In this document: in pieces, positions 12,158-32,200 of the stretch | Layout: each line of letters starts with the position of its first letter | How positions within the stretch are numbered: the first letter of the stretch is position 1 | DNA from: Pelodera strongyloides | Lineage: Eukaryota > Nematoda > Chromadorea > Rhabditida > Rhabditidae | Direction of reading: 5' to 3' | DNA length: 64,000 nucleotides | Assembly: GCA_036852015.1 (NCBI GenBank) | Contig: JAANDG010000076.1 | Coordinates: 1 to 64,000, forward strand | Made by a program: the position numbers and the translations under genes | Notes under the pieces: generated by a model | Database searches by the model: none | Seen by the model: the letters and a program-made list of their open reading frames with translations, nothing else | What the model was told of the DNA's origin: nothing

Positions 12158-13586
12158 TCTGAAAATTATTTTTTTTTGTACATTTTGCCGATTCATTGGC
12201 AACTTATAAGCTCAACAAGAAAAGAGGCGCTATACCATTTATAGTGTTATGCAGCAATAAATCAATAAATCAATAAGTGGTACAACGCCAGTTTTCATGG
12301 TTGGGACTTCAAGCTTTACGCCTTTGAAATGTCGCTAGCACGCCATCAGATCGTTATTAACAACTAGACAACACCTATATCGGCAGTCGCGCAAGAGCAC
12401 ATAAAAACATTTCCAGTACTAGTACAGGTACAGTGCTTCAAAAAATACATAAATTAGATATCGCGCGCCTTGCCCCAAAACTTTGGAAAATCAACAGTTC
12501 ATGTTATGTTATAATGGAGTTTATTGTTTATTGTGACACTACAATCTACTTCATGTGCATGTATCACGTATGTGGGTCATGTAGTATTGTCACTTATACA
12601 ATATAAAGTAATTTTGCTATACTGGCTATACTAAAGAACGATAGAAATTTAAAAAAAAATGACAAAAATGTTTTGTTTTTCAGTATCGATGATCACATGT
12701 TCGCTAATGAAATACAACGAACAAGATCAAACAATGCAGTATCGAAATCATAAAAAGAAAAAAGAAGAGAAAATAGAGGATTAATATATAAGAAAAGGTT
12801 GATGTAGGTCTTCGCAGTGTCTAGGTTATTACACAGTGATTTTTTACGAAGCTTGTGGTTATTACATTTTAGCGTTATTCCTCTGGCGAAAATTGGCGGG
12901 CAAGCGGCAACCATACGGCGGGCAACTTGCACGCCAGAACCCAACGGCGCGCAACTTTTTTCCACGCCGCATGCACACCAAGTTCCATGTGTTGTTTAGA
13001 AAGAATAGTACAGTACAAAGCCTAACGTGCACGTTTTTTATATTTATTTTCGTGTACTTAGCTACAATGTTCTATAAAATACAGTCGAAAAGTGCAGATA
13101 TGTGATCATATACATAGTAGTTACGGTATGATATTGAATATTTATTTATTTATTAAACAACACCACGTTGTGTGCATCACAATGATGGAAGAAAAAGTGG
13201 TATGCAACTCGTCGTGTTGTCGTTGATTAGCAAACAGGTAATTGGATAAATAAAACAATAACTTAAATCATCCCGAGGCAATATACTGTATACGCATGAT
13301 GTCATTCTTCTACGTGTCTACGGTCACAATGAGCTCTGTAGATTCAACATTTGCATTTGATGGCTTTTTCTTTACTAAATTTATTTAAAAAAAAAAGTTG
13401 AAAAATAAAAGAAATCAATAAATTAAAGTGGCTTGTCTTTGGCAACACTTCAATATAGTGACAAACAACAAAGATTTGTGAACAGTTAACAGTTAACATG
13501 TCAAAATAAGTGCAATTATAACAAATCATGTTATTTGAGTAGAATTTGAAAAAGTACAGTGAGAAATGTGTACTTTCTACAATCCA

Positions 13587-13741
13587 TTAAAGCGAATACC
13601 GGCCAATTTTTTGAAACGCATCGTGGACAATTGCTCGTATTATGTCGATTTTTTATTCTAATTTTTGTTCATTTGCATAAGCTGCATAAGAATGCTTGAG
13701 AACTCGATGTTTTTCAAAAACCGGTCGGTATTTCGCTTTAA
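13587..13741. mobile_element. TTAA MITE family A, copy 2
   Basis: TTAA-AGCGAATACCGGCC at left and CCGGTCGGTATTTCGCT-TTAA at right; slightly shortened. Confidence 0.9.
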
Positions 13742-14374
13742 AGATCAGTGTGTGATAGTAATATTCCAGCTTTCAGCTGAATAAATAACTATAAATATTT
13801 TTTTACTAACTTAAATAACTAAATCAAGAAGATGCACACAAAAATTACAAAACAATTGAACACTTTTAAAATATAAGAGAAACCCGAAAGCTGCAATAAT
13901 ATCAATGCCCTACATGTTATTATGCCATTGTCAGATAATTAGACTATTATTAAGACGGTAATTAGGGGCTAATTATCAAATTATCCTCAAAGAGATCAAA
14001 CATTCTTAAAATGGTAAAACTGTGTTTTGTCCACTTCGATTTTTCTTGATGTGACTGTTAACAAAAATTTGGGAAATACTCTGAGCAGACACGTCAGAAA
14101 TAGCATTCAAATTAGAGAGAGGCAGACATTCGAAATTAGGGATATGGTATCAATTTTGCTCTGTTGGCTAATGTGATCAACACGTGAAAGAAGAGGAACT
14201 TTTTTCTAGTTTTCGTTTTTTTTCGTTTGTGAGAAAATCTGTAATTTAGAGCTAAGTTGTAGTTTTTTGGAGAATATTACAGTGAACATAAACTTGGGGT
14301 TACCACAAGTATGTCTATAAGTTCGCTGAAGAAAGTACCTTTGAAAGCCAATTGGTGGAAAAACTACAGTATAG

Positions 14375-14435
14375 TAACAAGTAACAGTAGTACAGTATAA
14401 TTACAGTAGTACAGTATAATCACAGTAGTACAGTT
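14375..14435. repeat. Short minisatellite
   Basis: Three tandem units of about 19 bp built on ACAGTAGTACAGTATAATT. Confidence 0.8.
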
Positions 14436-14905
14436 ACATGAACATGACGGCTTCCCGAGCAATTGTCCCCGACCGGCATGTTGTCCGGATCTTCAAACAA
14501 ACTGTTGTTAGGTCGAGCGGTCGAAGAATATTAATAATTCATACTATTTGTCGATATTATCGCAAAATATTAATACTGTGTTTTTTTTTGTGACTACGAA
14601 TGAGTACTATTAGAGAGCGTGACGCAATATTCTCCAGATAAAGGATAAAGTTTATCAATCAAACAAGAATGTATAAAATCATTTTATTCTTCTATTCGTG
14701 TATAAATATAGATGTATAAATAGTTGAATTTTTCGTACACAATACGAAAGAATACCCGCGTTATTATAAACAATAGAATATTGTTTGTTTTACATACAAA
14801 ACAATAAAAAGGGGGATATTGTAGATTCAAAAAGTATCAATCTTCTATCTCAATAATGGAAAACACGGAATTAATAGATAGAAATCATGTTCAGCAAAAC
14901 TAAGC

Positions 14906-15079
14906 TTAAAGCGAAATACCGGCCGGTTTTTGAAACACCGAGAGCACCGCATGAAGCACATCGAGTGCAAATGAACCCAAATTAGTATAAAATATCGAGC
15001 TAAATTCGAGTAACTTTGCATAAATATGTTAGAATTCAGTTGTCTGCGATGCGTTTCAAAAACCGGAGGGTATTTCGCT
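14906..15079. mobile_element. TTAA MITE family A, copy 3
   Basis: Left end is intact (TTAA-AGCGAAATACCGGCCGG). The right end is diverged and its TTAA is lost (GGTATTTCGCTATAG). Confidence 0.85.
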
Positions 15080-15198
15080 ATAGAGATTATTTCTGAATTA
15101 GTTTAGGTGGTTAAAATAATATTAACGGTTTACTTAACAACACAATTACGGTACTCATTGGACAAATTAGTTCAATAAAAAAATCCAACGGCTGTTCT

Positions 15199-21612
<6,414 letters not shown>

Positions 21613-22736
21613 CGTTTCGATGTGTCGTTAAGACAAGTTTGAACTGAAAGAGTAAGTTGTGATATATAATAAATTGTAATATATAACAAGGTAAACTTAC
21701 AGGCGAGCAAAGCAGACAAGAATTATAAATATCAAACGGTAAACAGTAAATAGCCTGATACTGTACTATAGTAAACAACTAAACGCTAACTCGTGGACAG
21801 GCATGGACTAAACATCAAATATTTTTAGAGCAATGAAATAATAAGGCACTGGCGCAAACGAAGAACGAATGAAATATATATTGGATCTACACTGACAATG
21901 GCTTACGAAACATGATTTGCAATCAGTGTTTGGTCAAAACGGGCAGATTAAACTTATGTACTATAACCACTTCGTACAAGTTACCAACACAAAAGGTGCT
22001 GTAGGCCAAGGTACCAATCGTTTAATGGAAGCTAATAACTAATATATGACGTAGCAATAATGGAGGTGTTATCATAATGTTAACATAATGTAATAGATTA
22101 TCAAACTGTCATTTTGCATAATAACTACTGTAGGAGCACTTCTTGCCCAGCTTCTTATATAGATTCAAAGTGGGCTGGATCTTTTGCTTCTCTACACTCT
22201 CCTTATCTATCACCCGTGCTCTAACTCACTGAACTCTCCTGAATAGTTATCTCTCACAACTATTCTTTTCTAAATCTCTCAACCTTTGTGTCTTCGCCAG
22301 ACTTTGCTCAATCAAGGAGCTCCAGACAGTCAGGAGCTGAATGAGAGAAAGGGGGAGAAGATAGAGAAAAAGAGATCGACGAGATCAAGGGAGGTATGAA
22401 GAGGGACAGAGAGACATAAAAAAGAGAGACGAGATAGAGAATATGTTATTATTTGATTTCAATGCCGGACCGCCACAATTTCCCTGACAAGGCTACCAGT
22501 GTACACCTGCTAATCATACCGCCGGCCACAGCGCAGAAATAGCACCATAAAGTGAGAGGTCTTGACATTTACCTTCTGGCGTAATGTTACATTGCTGGTT
22601 TAACCTTTGATAAACACACCTGAACTAGAAGATGACGTGAGAGAGAGGGAGAGGGAGAGAGAGGATCACTTTATTGGATTCTTTGTCGGAGGTGAACTCT
22701 TTTGTTATAGTCGCGCAGCTAACGTCATGCTCTAAA

Positions 22737-22861
22737 ACGTTTCGGTGGATTGATTTTCCTGTAAGCCTCAACCATTTGTTTTCCGAGGGGATTAAAATAA
22801 CTAACTAAGTCCAAAGGTAGCTTGGGCGATTTTGCTTCACTTACAACGGGTGCTTTAGCTT
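22737..22861 (-). CDS. Candidate terminal exon of an unidentified gene
   Basis: An acceptor-like TTTTAAAG is followed by about 40 codons, starting AKAPVVSEAK and ending PPKRFRA-stop, with no internal stop and coding-like composition (basic, proline at both ends). I found no upstream exon with matching phase between here and 25 kb, and I do not recognise the peptide. It may be a real last exon of a small gene or chance. Confidence 0.3.
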
Positions 22862-24048
22862 TAAAATATAGAATAACTTGAGGAAGCAAACAGGTCAAAC
22901 AACAATTAAATCTGCAATATAATGCTATGATATTGAGATGCATGAAGAGAAGAAGCTACAGACAGAAAAGAGAGATGTGTAGGTTGAAGTACGTATCGTG
23001 AGAGTGGCAGAGGTACTTGGAGAGAGAGAAAGAGAGAGAGAAGAAAGTTAATGATAGAAGTTTAAAGAGAGAAAGCAAAGAGATAAAACAGTAATATTAG
23101 AGAGAACGCGAAAAGATGGATAAGAGAGAGAGGCAAAGATAAAGAGCTAAGGAGTTTACAATTTGACCTGATCCTATTCATTTCGTTGCTATCAGCTATA
23201 ATGTGTTGATAGATTACCATCGCCCATTTCCAACTAGCTAACAGTTGTTAGTATCGCAGTTCCGCATTCTCAGAGACCAAAACTCATAGTACTAACCTCA
23301 TGAGTTGGTCAACTACTTAGTCAAGTGAAGGAGTGAAGCATACAAATATTCACAGTTTCCGCAGCGAACCTTTTTGTGCGAAAAAAAATGAGCAAAAAAA
23401 AAGTTTTTAAAGAGTTGCCAACGTGATCTACGTGAACCGCACACTATTGCTTCATTTTCTCCCATGAACACTTTCAAATGCCCACGCACTTATAAGTATC
23501 AGGTCTAAGCGTCTAAGCCTCTAACTCGGCGTGTGATTATTTTTGAATAGAAAAAAAAGAAAGACTGGCAACAAACCCACGAGCGACAATGTTACGGCAT
23601 GCACGCGGCGTGGGAAAAATGGCGCGCCATTTCAGCGCGGCTTGCAGGCCATGTTTCGTAGCTATAGTAAGAAACACGGTAACTGCGCAACCCTTTTAAA
23701 ATTGGAGGAGTTTGGTTTGGTGTAAGCAAACTGTCACGCTTATATTACACCTAATAATTTTGCAGCAGTTTTTAAAATATTACGTTTGTTTTCCTTACCC
23801 ATAATGAACAATAACAATTACAACGTGCGTTTTTCTGCTCGGAAAACAATATTTTTTCCCCTTGTCAAGAGAAAATACAGCTGGACAAAGCGGGCAGTTG
23901 TTGTCGTTCTTTTATAAAATGATTTCCAGGACATTTTCCGCAATTTTGGGAAAACATTGCTAGAGAGTTGTTTGGTAAATATGTTGTTTGGTACTAGTGA
24001 AGACGGAAAAATAATTGAATGGGTTCCCACAACACACTTAATTTTCCA

Positions 24049-24096
24049 TAAGCCTAAGCCTAAGCCTAAACCTAAGCCTAAGCCTAAGCCTAAGCC
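24049..24096 (-). repeat. Interstitial telomere-like tract (GCCTAA)n
   Basis: About eight GCCTAA units with one CCTAAA variant; opposite orientation to the 21.25 kb tract. Confidence 0.9.
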
Positions 24097-25179
24097 ATAT
24101 TCCTAGACGTGGGCACTGTTGGTCTGTGTGCCGTTTGGCTCGTTTTGGTGAGTTTTTTATTTAATAAAAGTGCAGGAAAAGCTTTTGGCTTGTGAAATAA
24201 GCAACGAGCTCGACAGGTATACTGTCTAATGGCGAAGCAAACTCCTCACCAAAACGCTGAAAGTTGTTGGTCGCTGGCAGAGCTTCAGAAGCGCGAGCAT
24301 TTACGAACAATGACTATTAGCGCTGAATATTATACCGTATCCTCATGATTGCTAAACCTTGGCTTAAACTTTTATTCACATGTTTTCCCAGCAGCAGCGC
24401 TAAGACCGCACCATTCCATATGGCACGTGAATTGCACACAATTCCTCTCTTTCATTGTAAATTATAAATTACAACGAAGACGCGCGGTCATATGTTTGCA
24501 AATTATGATCAGAATCTAATTGTCATCAGACTGCCTGGCGCCTATGTCACATGTGCATTACGGTACGTATCTGCCATGTTACAGTACACATCTAATCTAT
24601 CAAAATTACAGTTTTATTACAAAGAGGGACCTCTGTGCGAGAGAGAAAGTTTTGCAATTGTCTAGGGGTGCAAATTTTGATTCCTCCGCTCTCGCGCCCG
24701 CTCGTACACTATTTTCGATTTCGCACCCTAGCGCGCACGTTGATAGCGCCTAGCGTGTCCGAGACAAATGCGTGTTTTTCCTTGGTGCAAATGGACTGGC
24801 ACAGTGCCATTGAATAGCGTATAGTGCATGTACTTTCGGTTTCAATATAATGAGGATGGATGGATGGAATTAATAAATACAGTTCAGTCAAAGTAACACT
24901 TTGTTTTCAAGAGTAAGTTAAAAATGGACTTTGAAGGTGTAGTATGTGTATGTGTTATCAATTACATACTAAACTGTTTTTCGTTATTTTTTCCTTCCGT
25001 TTCCGATGCTTAAATATCATGGGTTTTTCTCTCGAGTACTTATAAAAGATAGAGGAAACGTACATTGCGTTTGAAAAACGACGATCCATTACTATGCTAA
25101 TTAGTGGAATATGCAAATAGGTATGGTAATTAAATAAGGCTCATTGTTAAATCTGAGCGTAACAGTTTACGTTTCGAAA

Positions 25180-28100
25180 ATGCGTCTGCTGGCTATATTT
25201 CTTCTACTGTCTGAAAACGCATCAGCATTCAATGTTAGTTGTTTGTTTAACTTTTTCATCCTTTTGTAATTGCATTTTTATGTAAGCACAGCTTTCTTTG
25301 AAAATGTTCTGAAAGGAGTTTTCATGATTTTGCTGAACAAGTATAGCAAAAGAAGGTACTATTTTCATATTGGTTCGCCCGCACACGAAGAAAATCAGCG
25401 TATGCACCAGCGACAAAATTGGATATCCGCGGAACATTTTGTGTTAGGGCGGCACGTGCGCCGCAAGTGAGCCAATAGCGCGCCAACTGCACATAGACTT
25501 TAGCTCCTCCCTGGCGACCTTTTGCCCGATGACTTTGAGAAAGATTCGTGTTGGAACGAATAGATAAAAAAAAGTCTTGAATCATTATAAAAAGTAGATC
25601 GTTAATCATAATAGCGAAGCACTTTTGCAAAAGAATCTCATGTAAATTGATAATCCTCAAACGTGAAAGATTTCCCTAATTGGCAGCGCTATAAATAGCT
25701 GTAGACCTTTAGATTAAGGATGAATGGCTGTGCTTCAGGGCTTATTTTCATAAAAAATTTTTTTAGTTATTTTCGCAATGTTTCAAAAGTAATATTTTAA
25801 ATCCACATTATTCAGTACATACTTATTGTTTGTAAAGGACGAAGTGACAGAACTAACAGATGAAAGAGCTCTCTATTCAATTTCATGAAAAGAATCAGTA
25901 TTAATCACGTACAATTATGAACCAAAAAAAATCGCGAGATAAGAAAACATAACTACGAGACAACAAGGAAGACATTACGTAGGCCGAAGAACTTTACCCT
26001 ATACTTTTCTTTTTTTTCTGTCATTAATGTACGCAAATAAAACTTGGGATAGGGCAGCTGTCAAGCTGCAAACGTGCAAACGGCGTGGTTACTGCGTGAA
26101 AGCAGCTTGGCTCGTCGAGAACGCTTGTAAATTAAAGATACATTTGAAAATAATTTGTAATAAATTAAATGAGCATGGAAGGAACTTTAAAGCGAAATAC
26201 CGACCGGTTTTGGAAACGCATCGAGTACACCAGCATTCTTATGTAGCTTATGCAAATGAACATAAATTAGAATAAAAATCGAGCTACATTCGAGTAACTT
26301 AGCGTAGTAAGGGATCTGTTGTCCACGCTGTGTTTCAAAACACGGCCGGTACTTAGCTTTAAAGAATCTAAGATAAACCATACTAACATGCAACATGGAT
26401 AGTTAAAGACAACACATATCACAAGGGATGCAACTGTGGTAGAAGTGTAGAACACTACCCCATTTTGCAAATATACTACCCCAAAATAAAATATACTACC
26501 ACATGGGAAAATACTACCTCTGCAATATGCTACCCCGGAAAATATACTACCCCATTGTAGAATACTACCCCCAACTTATTTTACGTGACTACCCCCGAAC
26601 TTATTTTACATGACTACCCCAAACTTATTTTACATGACTACCCCACTTATTTAACATGACTACCCCACTTATTTAACATGACCCCCACTGTTACATTACC
26701 CCCCACCTAGTTTACATGACTACCCCAACTTATTTTACGTGACTACCCCCGACTATTTTACATGACTACCCCAAACTATAAACATGACTACCCCACTTAA
26801 CTTACATTATTTAACACTGAATACCCCACATGACTACCCACTTACTTAACATGACTACCCCCCCTATTTTCATGAATACCCCACTTATTTTACAGGCACC
26901 CCACTTATTTACATGACTACCCCATCTGCTGTGTTACTTTATGTGGGGTAGTATTTTGCAAAAATTTGCCGGGGAGTGTTCTACCGAATAGGGTGTATTT
27001 TTCCAAGTGGTGGTAGTATTTTTCGAAAATGAGGTAGTGTTGTAAATGTTTACCTGAGCGGACTACTTGACTACCCCATTTTAGGGATTTTTTACCCCAT
27101 AACCTGGGTTTTCCGTAACTGGGTGGTAGTATTTTTACATTTTGGGGTAGTATTTTTTCGAAAAATACTACCCCTTTGTTGTGGTTAGTATATTCCCGAT
27201 TTGGGTAGTATACTACACTGGGGTAGTATTCTACATTTTTACCGCAAATGTGTAGTGACGAGATGAGATTAGAAATAAAATGAAAATATTAATGATCTCG
27301 AGGACTCGCACAGTCCATACACTGCTCCATTATTTGTTATTATTTTTACATTTATGTTACTTTTTTTCCAAAAAAAAGTGTTTCGTAGAAAAATAGGAAG
27401 AGTGGGAGAATTTCAGGGTATATACGATACCATTGAATTGATAATTAGGATAATTGAAATTATAATTACTTAATTAGGGTAATTACTTCCAGCGTCCACC
27501 GCAAATCGCACGTCATCAGGACTACGTGAGACATGAGGAGTGCGTGCGGCGTCTGGAGACTGAGTTCGCTGATAGGATCACTGTTAAGACCATAATGGCA
27601 AAGAGGGGCTCCAAAGTTACGATACCCTGCTTTTTGTGGTAAGTTAATGTCAGCGATATCAGCTTTATATAAGCGACGCTTTAAATAAGGTATGTAAGGG
27701 CAACCTGCTTTCTATGGTGAGCTAATTTTGGCTATAAGCTTTAGGTTTGGTATGTTACAATTAGGGGACCGACCTGCTTTTGTTGTAAGCTCCAATTAGG
27801 GGAACGCTACGCCTAAAATAGCGTCTGCTTATATCAATCGTGCACTTGAACCTTGAACCTATACAGTGTAAGCTACATAGGGTATGTTGCTTTCTAGGAT
27901 AGTGTTAGAACAAAGCAAACCTATGCTTTTTGTAAGCTACATTAGGGCAAATCGACGATTTGTAAGCTAGCCTCGGTTCCCCTTTTTATCGTTTCCTAAC
28001 ACCTAATCGGCACAGAGAGCGGTAATTTAAGGCTAATGACTTGATACATGGCTTACGAAACATTGCGCTTTTTCAGTAGAACCCAGCCACTTATTAGCGT

Positions 28101-29236
28101 CATTGCGCAAAATGTCGAATCGGCGCAAGAATTATTATAATTATTAAAATTTTTTCAAGAAAATGCTAGACGAGATGTGGGAGATAGCTTTACTAATAGC
28201 GGATCCTTAACTATTACCACACGGAAATGTACTGCATGAGGTTTGGTTGCAAATATGTCAGTATCACTGCATGTTTATTACCACACAGAACAATGCCTGC
28301 GTATGAAATTAAGAGCAAAAATTTGCATCATAAAGTCTTATCAAACTGACAAACACTGGAACAAAGATTGACTGCCGTTTTTCTGTGTTTTCAACAAAAG
28401 CACGGAAAACATAAAAAAGGGAATTATCGCCTATCTTATCTACTTTTGTCCATTCTTTGTATTTTGTTCGAATACGAAGAGCAAAAGATTATCAAGCGTA
28501 ACAATGAACCGCGCGTTTTTTTTGTCAGTGATGTCATCTTGTATTGACGAAATTCAGATTTTGTATCGCGCACGGGTGCGAAGCAACCCGGGGGGGTCAC
28601 AAGTAAGCCACAAGTGCCATATGTGGGAAAAGGTGTGCCATTTTTTGTACACCTTAGGCGCGCCCCCAAGCCTCCTACGACTCGAGGCTTGAAATTGAGT
28701 CTGCCGAATAAGCTGGCGGGCCCCCTATGTTATATATATATGGATCTTGCACTTGCACAGTTGAACTTTTGTTTTAAATTTTTTTTACGTTTCAAGAGCT
28801 TGCACCTTTATGGAATTCAAAGTACAATTTCAAGGTTTGCTTATGACGTGTTCCGCAGAGGTTCTGAGCAGTACGCGACGAGTTCCAGATGACAAATTGC
28901 TCGACGTCTTCGGGCCTTGCAGCCACAATGCAAATGGTTCATTTTTTCCGCAATAAACATACTATGAATGTAATTCTTTGTGCGTAGTTTACCTAGGCAA
29001 AAGAATTTTCGTGCATCGTTCAGTCACACGTGATAAAGTCCAATAAATGAACTTGCGCTCCGCAATCACCATGTCCGATATCATAAAACTAAAACAAAAG
29101 GGAAAAAGAAAGCGTGACTGGTTGAAGCACGCACGAGAGTTCGGGTTCATATCTCGCCTTGTGACGTCAGCGCACACTGTGATGACAATCTTTTGATTAG
29201 CACATGTGAGTTGAGAACTATTACTCCCCTTCCTTC

Positions 29237-29298
<62 letters not shown>

Positions 29299-32200
29299 CC
29301 TCTTTCCCCTCTCTTTGCAGAGAGAGAAAAAGAGCGCCCAACAAAAAAAGAGCCACGCGAGGGAGAGAGAAACAAGTGAGTGAGAGTGAGAGCGAAAGAG
29401 ATAAAGAAAAGAATAGACTGTTAAACGGTTATGACCGCACAATGACTTGAGTTATTTGATAGCAAGAGCACAATGCATATTATTAAATGTGATCACGAGC
29501 GAAGTTTGCAGGCCATGGGCCCCAAAACGTGTCAGCGAAAACCTAAATCATTCTTGGCACAACAATAACTTATCAAAAAATGATCAACACGGAAATAGAT
29601 AATGGAGCAAGCAGGAGCAAGCAGATTATAGTATAGTAAAGACAATATTATAGGAAGTAAAGAAAATAAAACTACTTGTCATATTTTCTTGTCGTAAGGA
29701 AAAGTGTAGCGTTTTTATCGTGAAACACGAGATATTACTTTTCGTGGGAATGTTGTTTTAGTTCCTTGTCGGTAAAAAAAACAATAATCAATTGGTCGAT
29801 CGATCGATAAATCAATAAATCGATCGATAAATCAATAAATCAATCAAAACAGCTCTTACAGTCTTCACCCCGACGACGAAGAAGAAGTGGAATACGTGTG
29901 GAAGCCGACGGAAGATCTGCTGAAGACGGGCCTCAAAGGAACGAAGGATTTCTTTCAGAGGGTATCTTATTATATAAAGGAGAAGAGTTTGTTTATGACT
30001 TTGTCACAGACTTTGTTTGTGATTTTGTTTTTATGTGCACAACGAAATCCTTTCATAAGGAAACTTCCTATTCACAAACGAAACAGAAGATACAAAATCT
30101 TTGCCATGGGCGAGATTCGAACCCACAGCAGCACAAGAACTCTCGATTCATAGTCCAACGCTCTACCCGTTGAGCTATGCTAGCTTATCATACGGGTAAC
30201 CAACTGCTCTGCGTTGACACCTTCAATGGGGATTGCATGCAGCATTGCTTTGGAGATCAATCAGAATTATACGTTTCCACAATCATAGATTACTTTGTAG
30301 GGACGCATGTTTCACGGAAAGAGAGAAAGAGGAGAAGAGAGTGAGAATGGCGTGAAGAGCGAAAGAAATGGTGTGAAAAAGCGTGAAAAAGAGGTAAGGA
30401 GAATTAGAAAGGTATGACGATAGAGAAGATGAGACCTACAGAAGAGAAATTGACGCGTGAGAATAGAACGAGGGAGTGGACCAAGGGAAAGAGAGCGTGA
30501 GAGATGGGAAAGAATTAGAATGGGAGAGACAGCTTACAATTAGAGAGAAGGGTAGAAATTATTTTTTGTTGAAATCCCTTTTTTTAATGGGTTCCTCGGT
30601 CGGGAGGCCGATTCCTCCAGTCGGAAAAGCCCGTACTCTTCGAACGGCTGGTACATAAAATATGCAAAATAAATATTTTGCGCTGCAAAAGCGTTCTCCA
30701 GAGGCCATAGTTACCACTCAATTCCCCGTGGGGATTTCCCCGTCTTTTTCTCTGACAATAAGTGTCTCACATTAGAGTGCTATTTTCTGTCCCCAGGGAA
30801 TATTTCCCCGAGGGAATAGGAGTGGTGAATATGGCCTCAGTTCTCCTTCATTCAAGAGCGGTTCAATCCTGTTTTTTTTTTTATGTTTATGACTTGTTCC
30901 GCACAGGTCTTGAACAGTAGACGAGTTCCAGATCCTGATGACTAATTGCTCGACACGTAGCGCACACATGAACAGTAATCTGCCAATAATTTACCTTAAT
31001 TTTCAATTTATTGGTACGGTAATGTCGTTTCTACAGCAGTTAGATCACCATTTTGTATTGATTGAAATCTGAAGCCAATAGCAGAAAGACAAAGACAATC
31101 AAACGTATTGTTTCAGAAGTTGTTTCACATCAAAGAAAAGATCAACGTCAACCTGTGGAAATACGAATGGCAAATGATGTATCCAGGGGAATATAGGTAG
31201 ATAACCTCAAACTTGGGCAACTAAACCACTGTATAACTTCAGTTTGCGCCCTTCTAGACTTCTAGACTAATGTTTTGGTAACGATAGTTACTGTTTTCAT
31301 ATTTTTTCTACATTTAGGTGGAAGACGATTTCAAACAATTTCCCGCGCGGCATACTCAGCCAAACCAAGCTCAAGCTCAAACGGTGAGTCTTGCAACTTT
31401 TTTTTTCATATTTGCATTTAAAGATTTATTAGGGTATGATGGTATCCATGATACTGACAAGGGTGTAAGTTCGGTACCTCCTTGCCGAAAACCTGAAATT
31501 AGTTCATTTTTATTACTTTATTTAGGTTCTTCTCACGCGAACGGGAAAAACGCCATGTGGGAAACTTATACGAGTTGAAGATTTACAATGTGTCGCGATC
31601 CGATGTGGGATTCTACAGGTGAGTCGTTATGTTTCCAAAAAAAAATAGTTATCATGTGGCCGTACGCACGAACGCTGGGAATATCCTCCCAGCCTCCCAG
31701 TGGGAGGAGAGAGAAAGAGAGGGATCACACCAATCAGAGACACGCAGAGACAAATACAAATTCTCCCAACCGGGCAGGCTCCTGCGGTTCGTGCATACGG
31801 CCACTGGATCTTTGGTGGTAGCTGCTTTGCAAATTTTGTTCGTTGTCTCTGGAGATAGTGGTCACTATTTAATTTTAAAGCGAAATACCGGTCGTTTTTA
31901 CAAACACATCGAGTGTGTACCATCATGCTTATGCAGATTATGCAAAGGAACATAAATTAGAATAAGAAAATTCGAGCAAATTTGGATAAAAACGTAAGCA
32001 TTTAGCTGTCTAGGATTCGTTTGAAAAACTGGCTGGTATTTCGCTTTAAACAACACTACTTCATTTGTAAACGGCAAACCGTAAATGAACGGTTTCACAC
32101 GTATTTCCAGATGCGTTCGCTCGCGCGGCTACCATCACGGAATGTACTTTGTCGACGTATTTTCCGAGGAAAAGGCCAAGTCGATGACTTTTGACGTTCT

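Larger units (their letters stand above)
12158..15198. other. Intergenic between the membrane protein gene and ETNPPL
   Basis: About 3 kb of AT-rich DNA with no supportable exon on either strand. It holds two family-A MITEs, a short GC-rich patch near 12,890-12,970 and a three-unit minisatellite near 14,375-14,435. Confidence 0.5.
21613..25179. other. Divergent intergenic region between ETNPPL and the Ig gene
   Basis: Probably contains the promoters of both divergent genes. Visible content: GA-rich tracts at 22.3-23.1 kb, one candidate terminal exon at 22.7 kb (separate entry), a GC-rich patch with GGCGCGCC near 23.6 kb and a telomere-like tract at 24.05 kb. No promoter element is clear enough to call. 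Confidence 0.45.

Noticed and set aside
23818..24030. 70-codon minus-strand ORF as a first exon for the candidate exon at 22.7 kb
   Set aside because: No donor in a phase that reaches the 22,861 acceptor, and no acceptor or leader signal before its ATG.
26435..27245. Regular short repeats resembling a CRISPR array
   Set aside because: Units vary in length, spacers are not unique, orientation flips, and the context is a eukaryotic intron.
28989..29450. Arg/Glu/Lys-rich ORFs
   Set aside because: Produced by CT and poly-T tracts; no splice or domain support.
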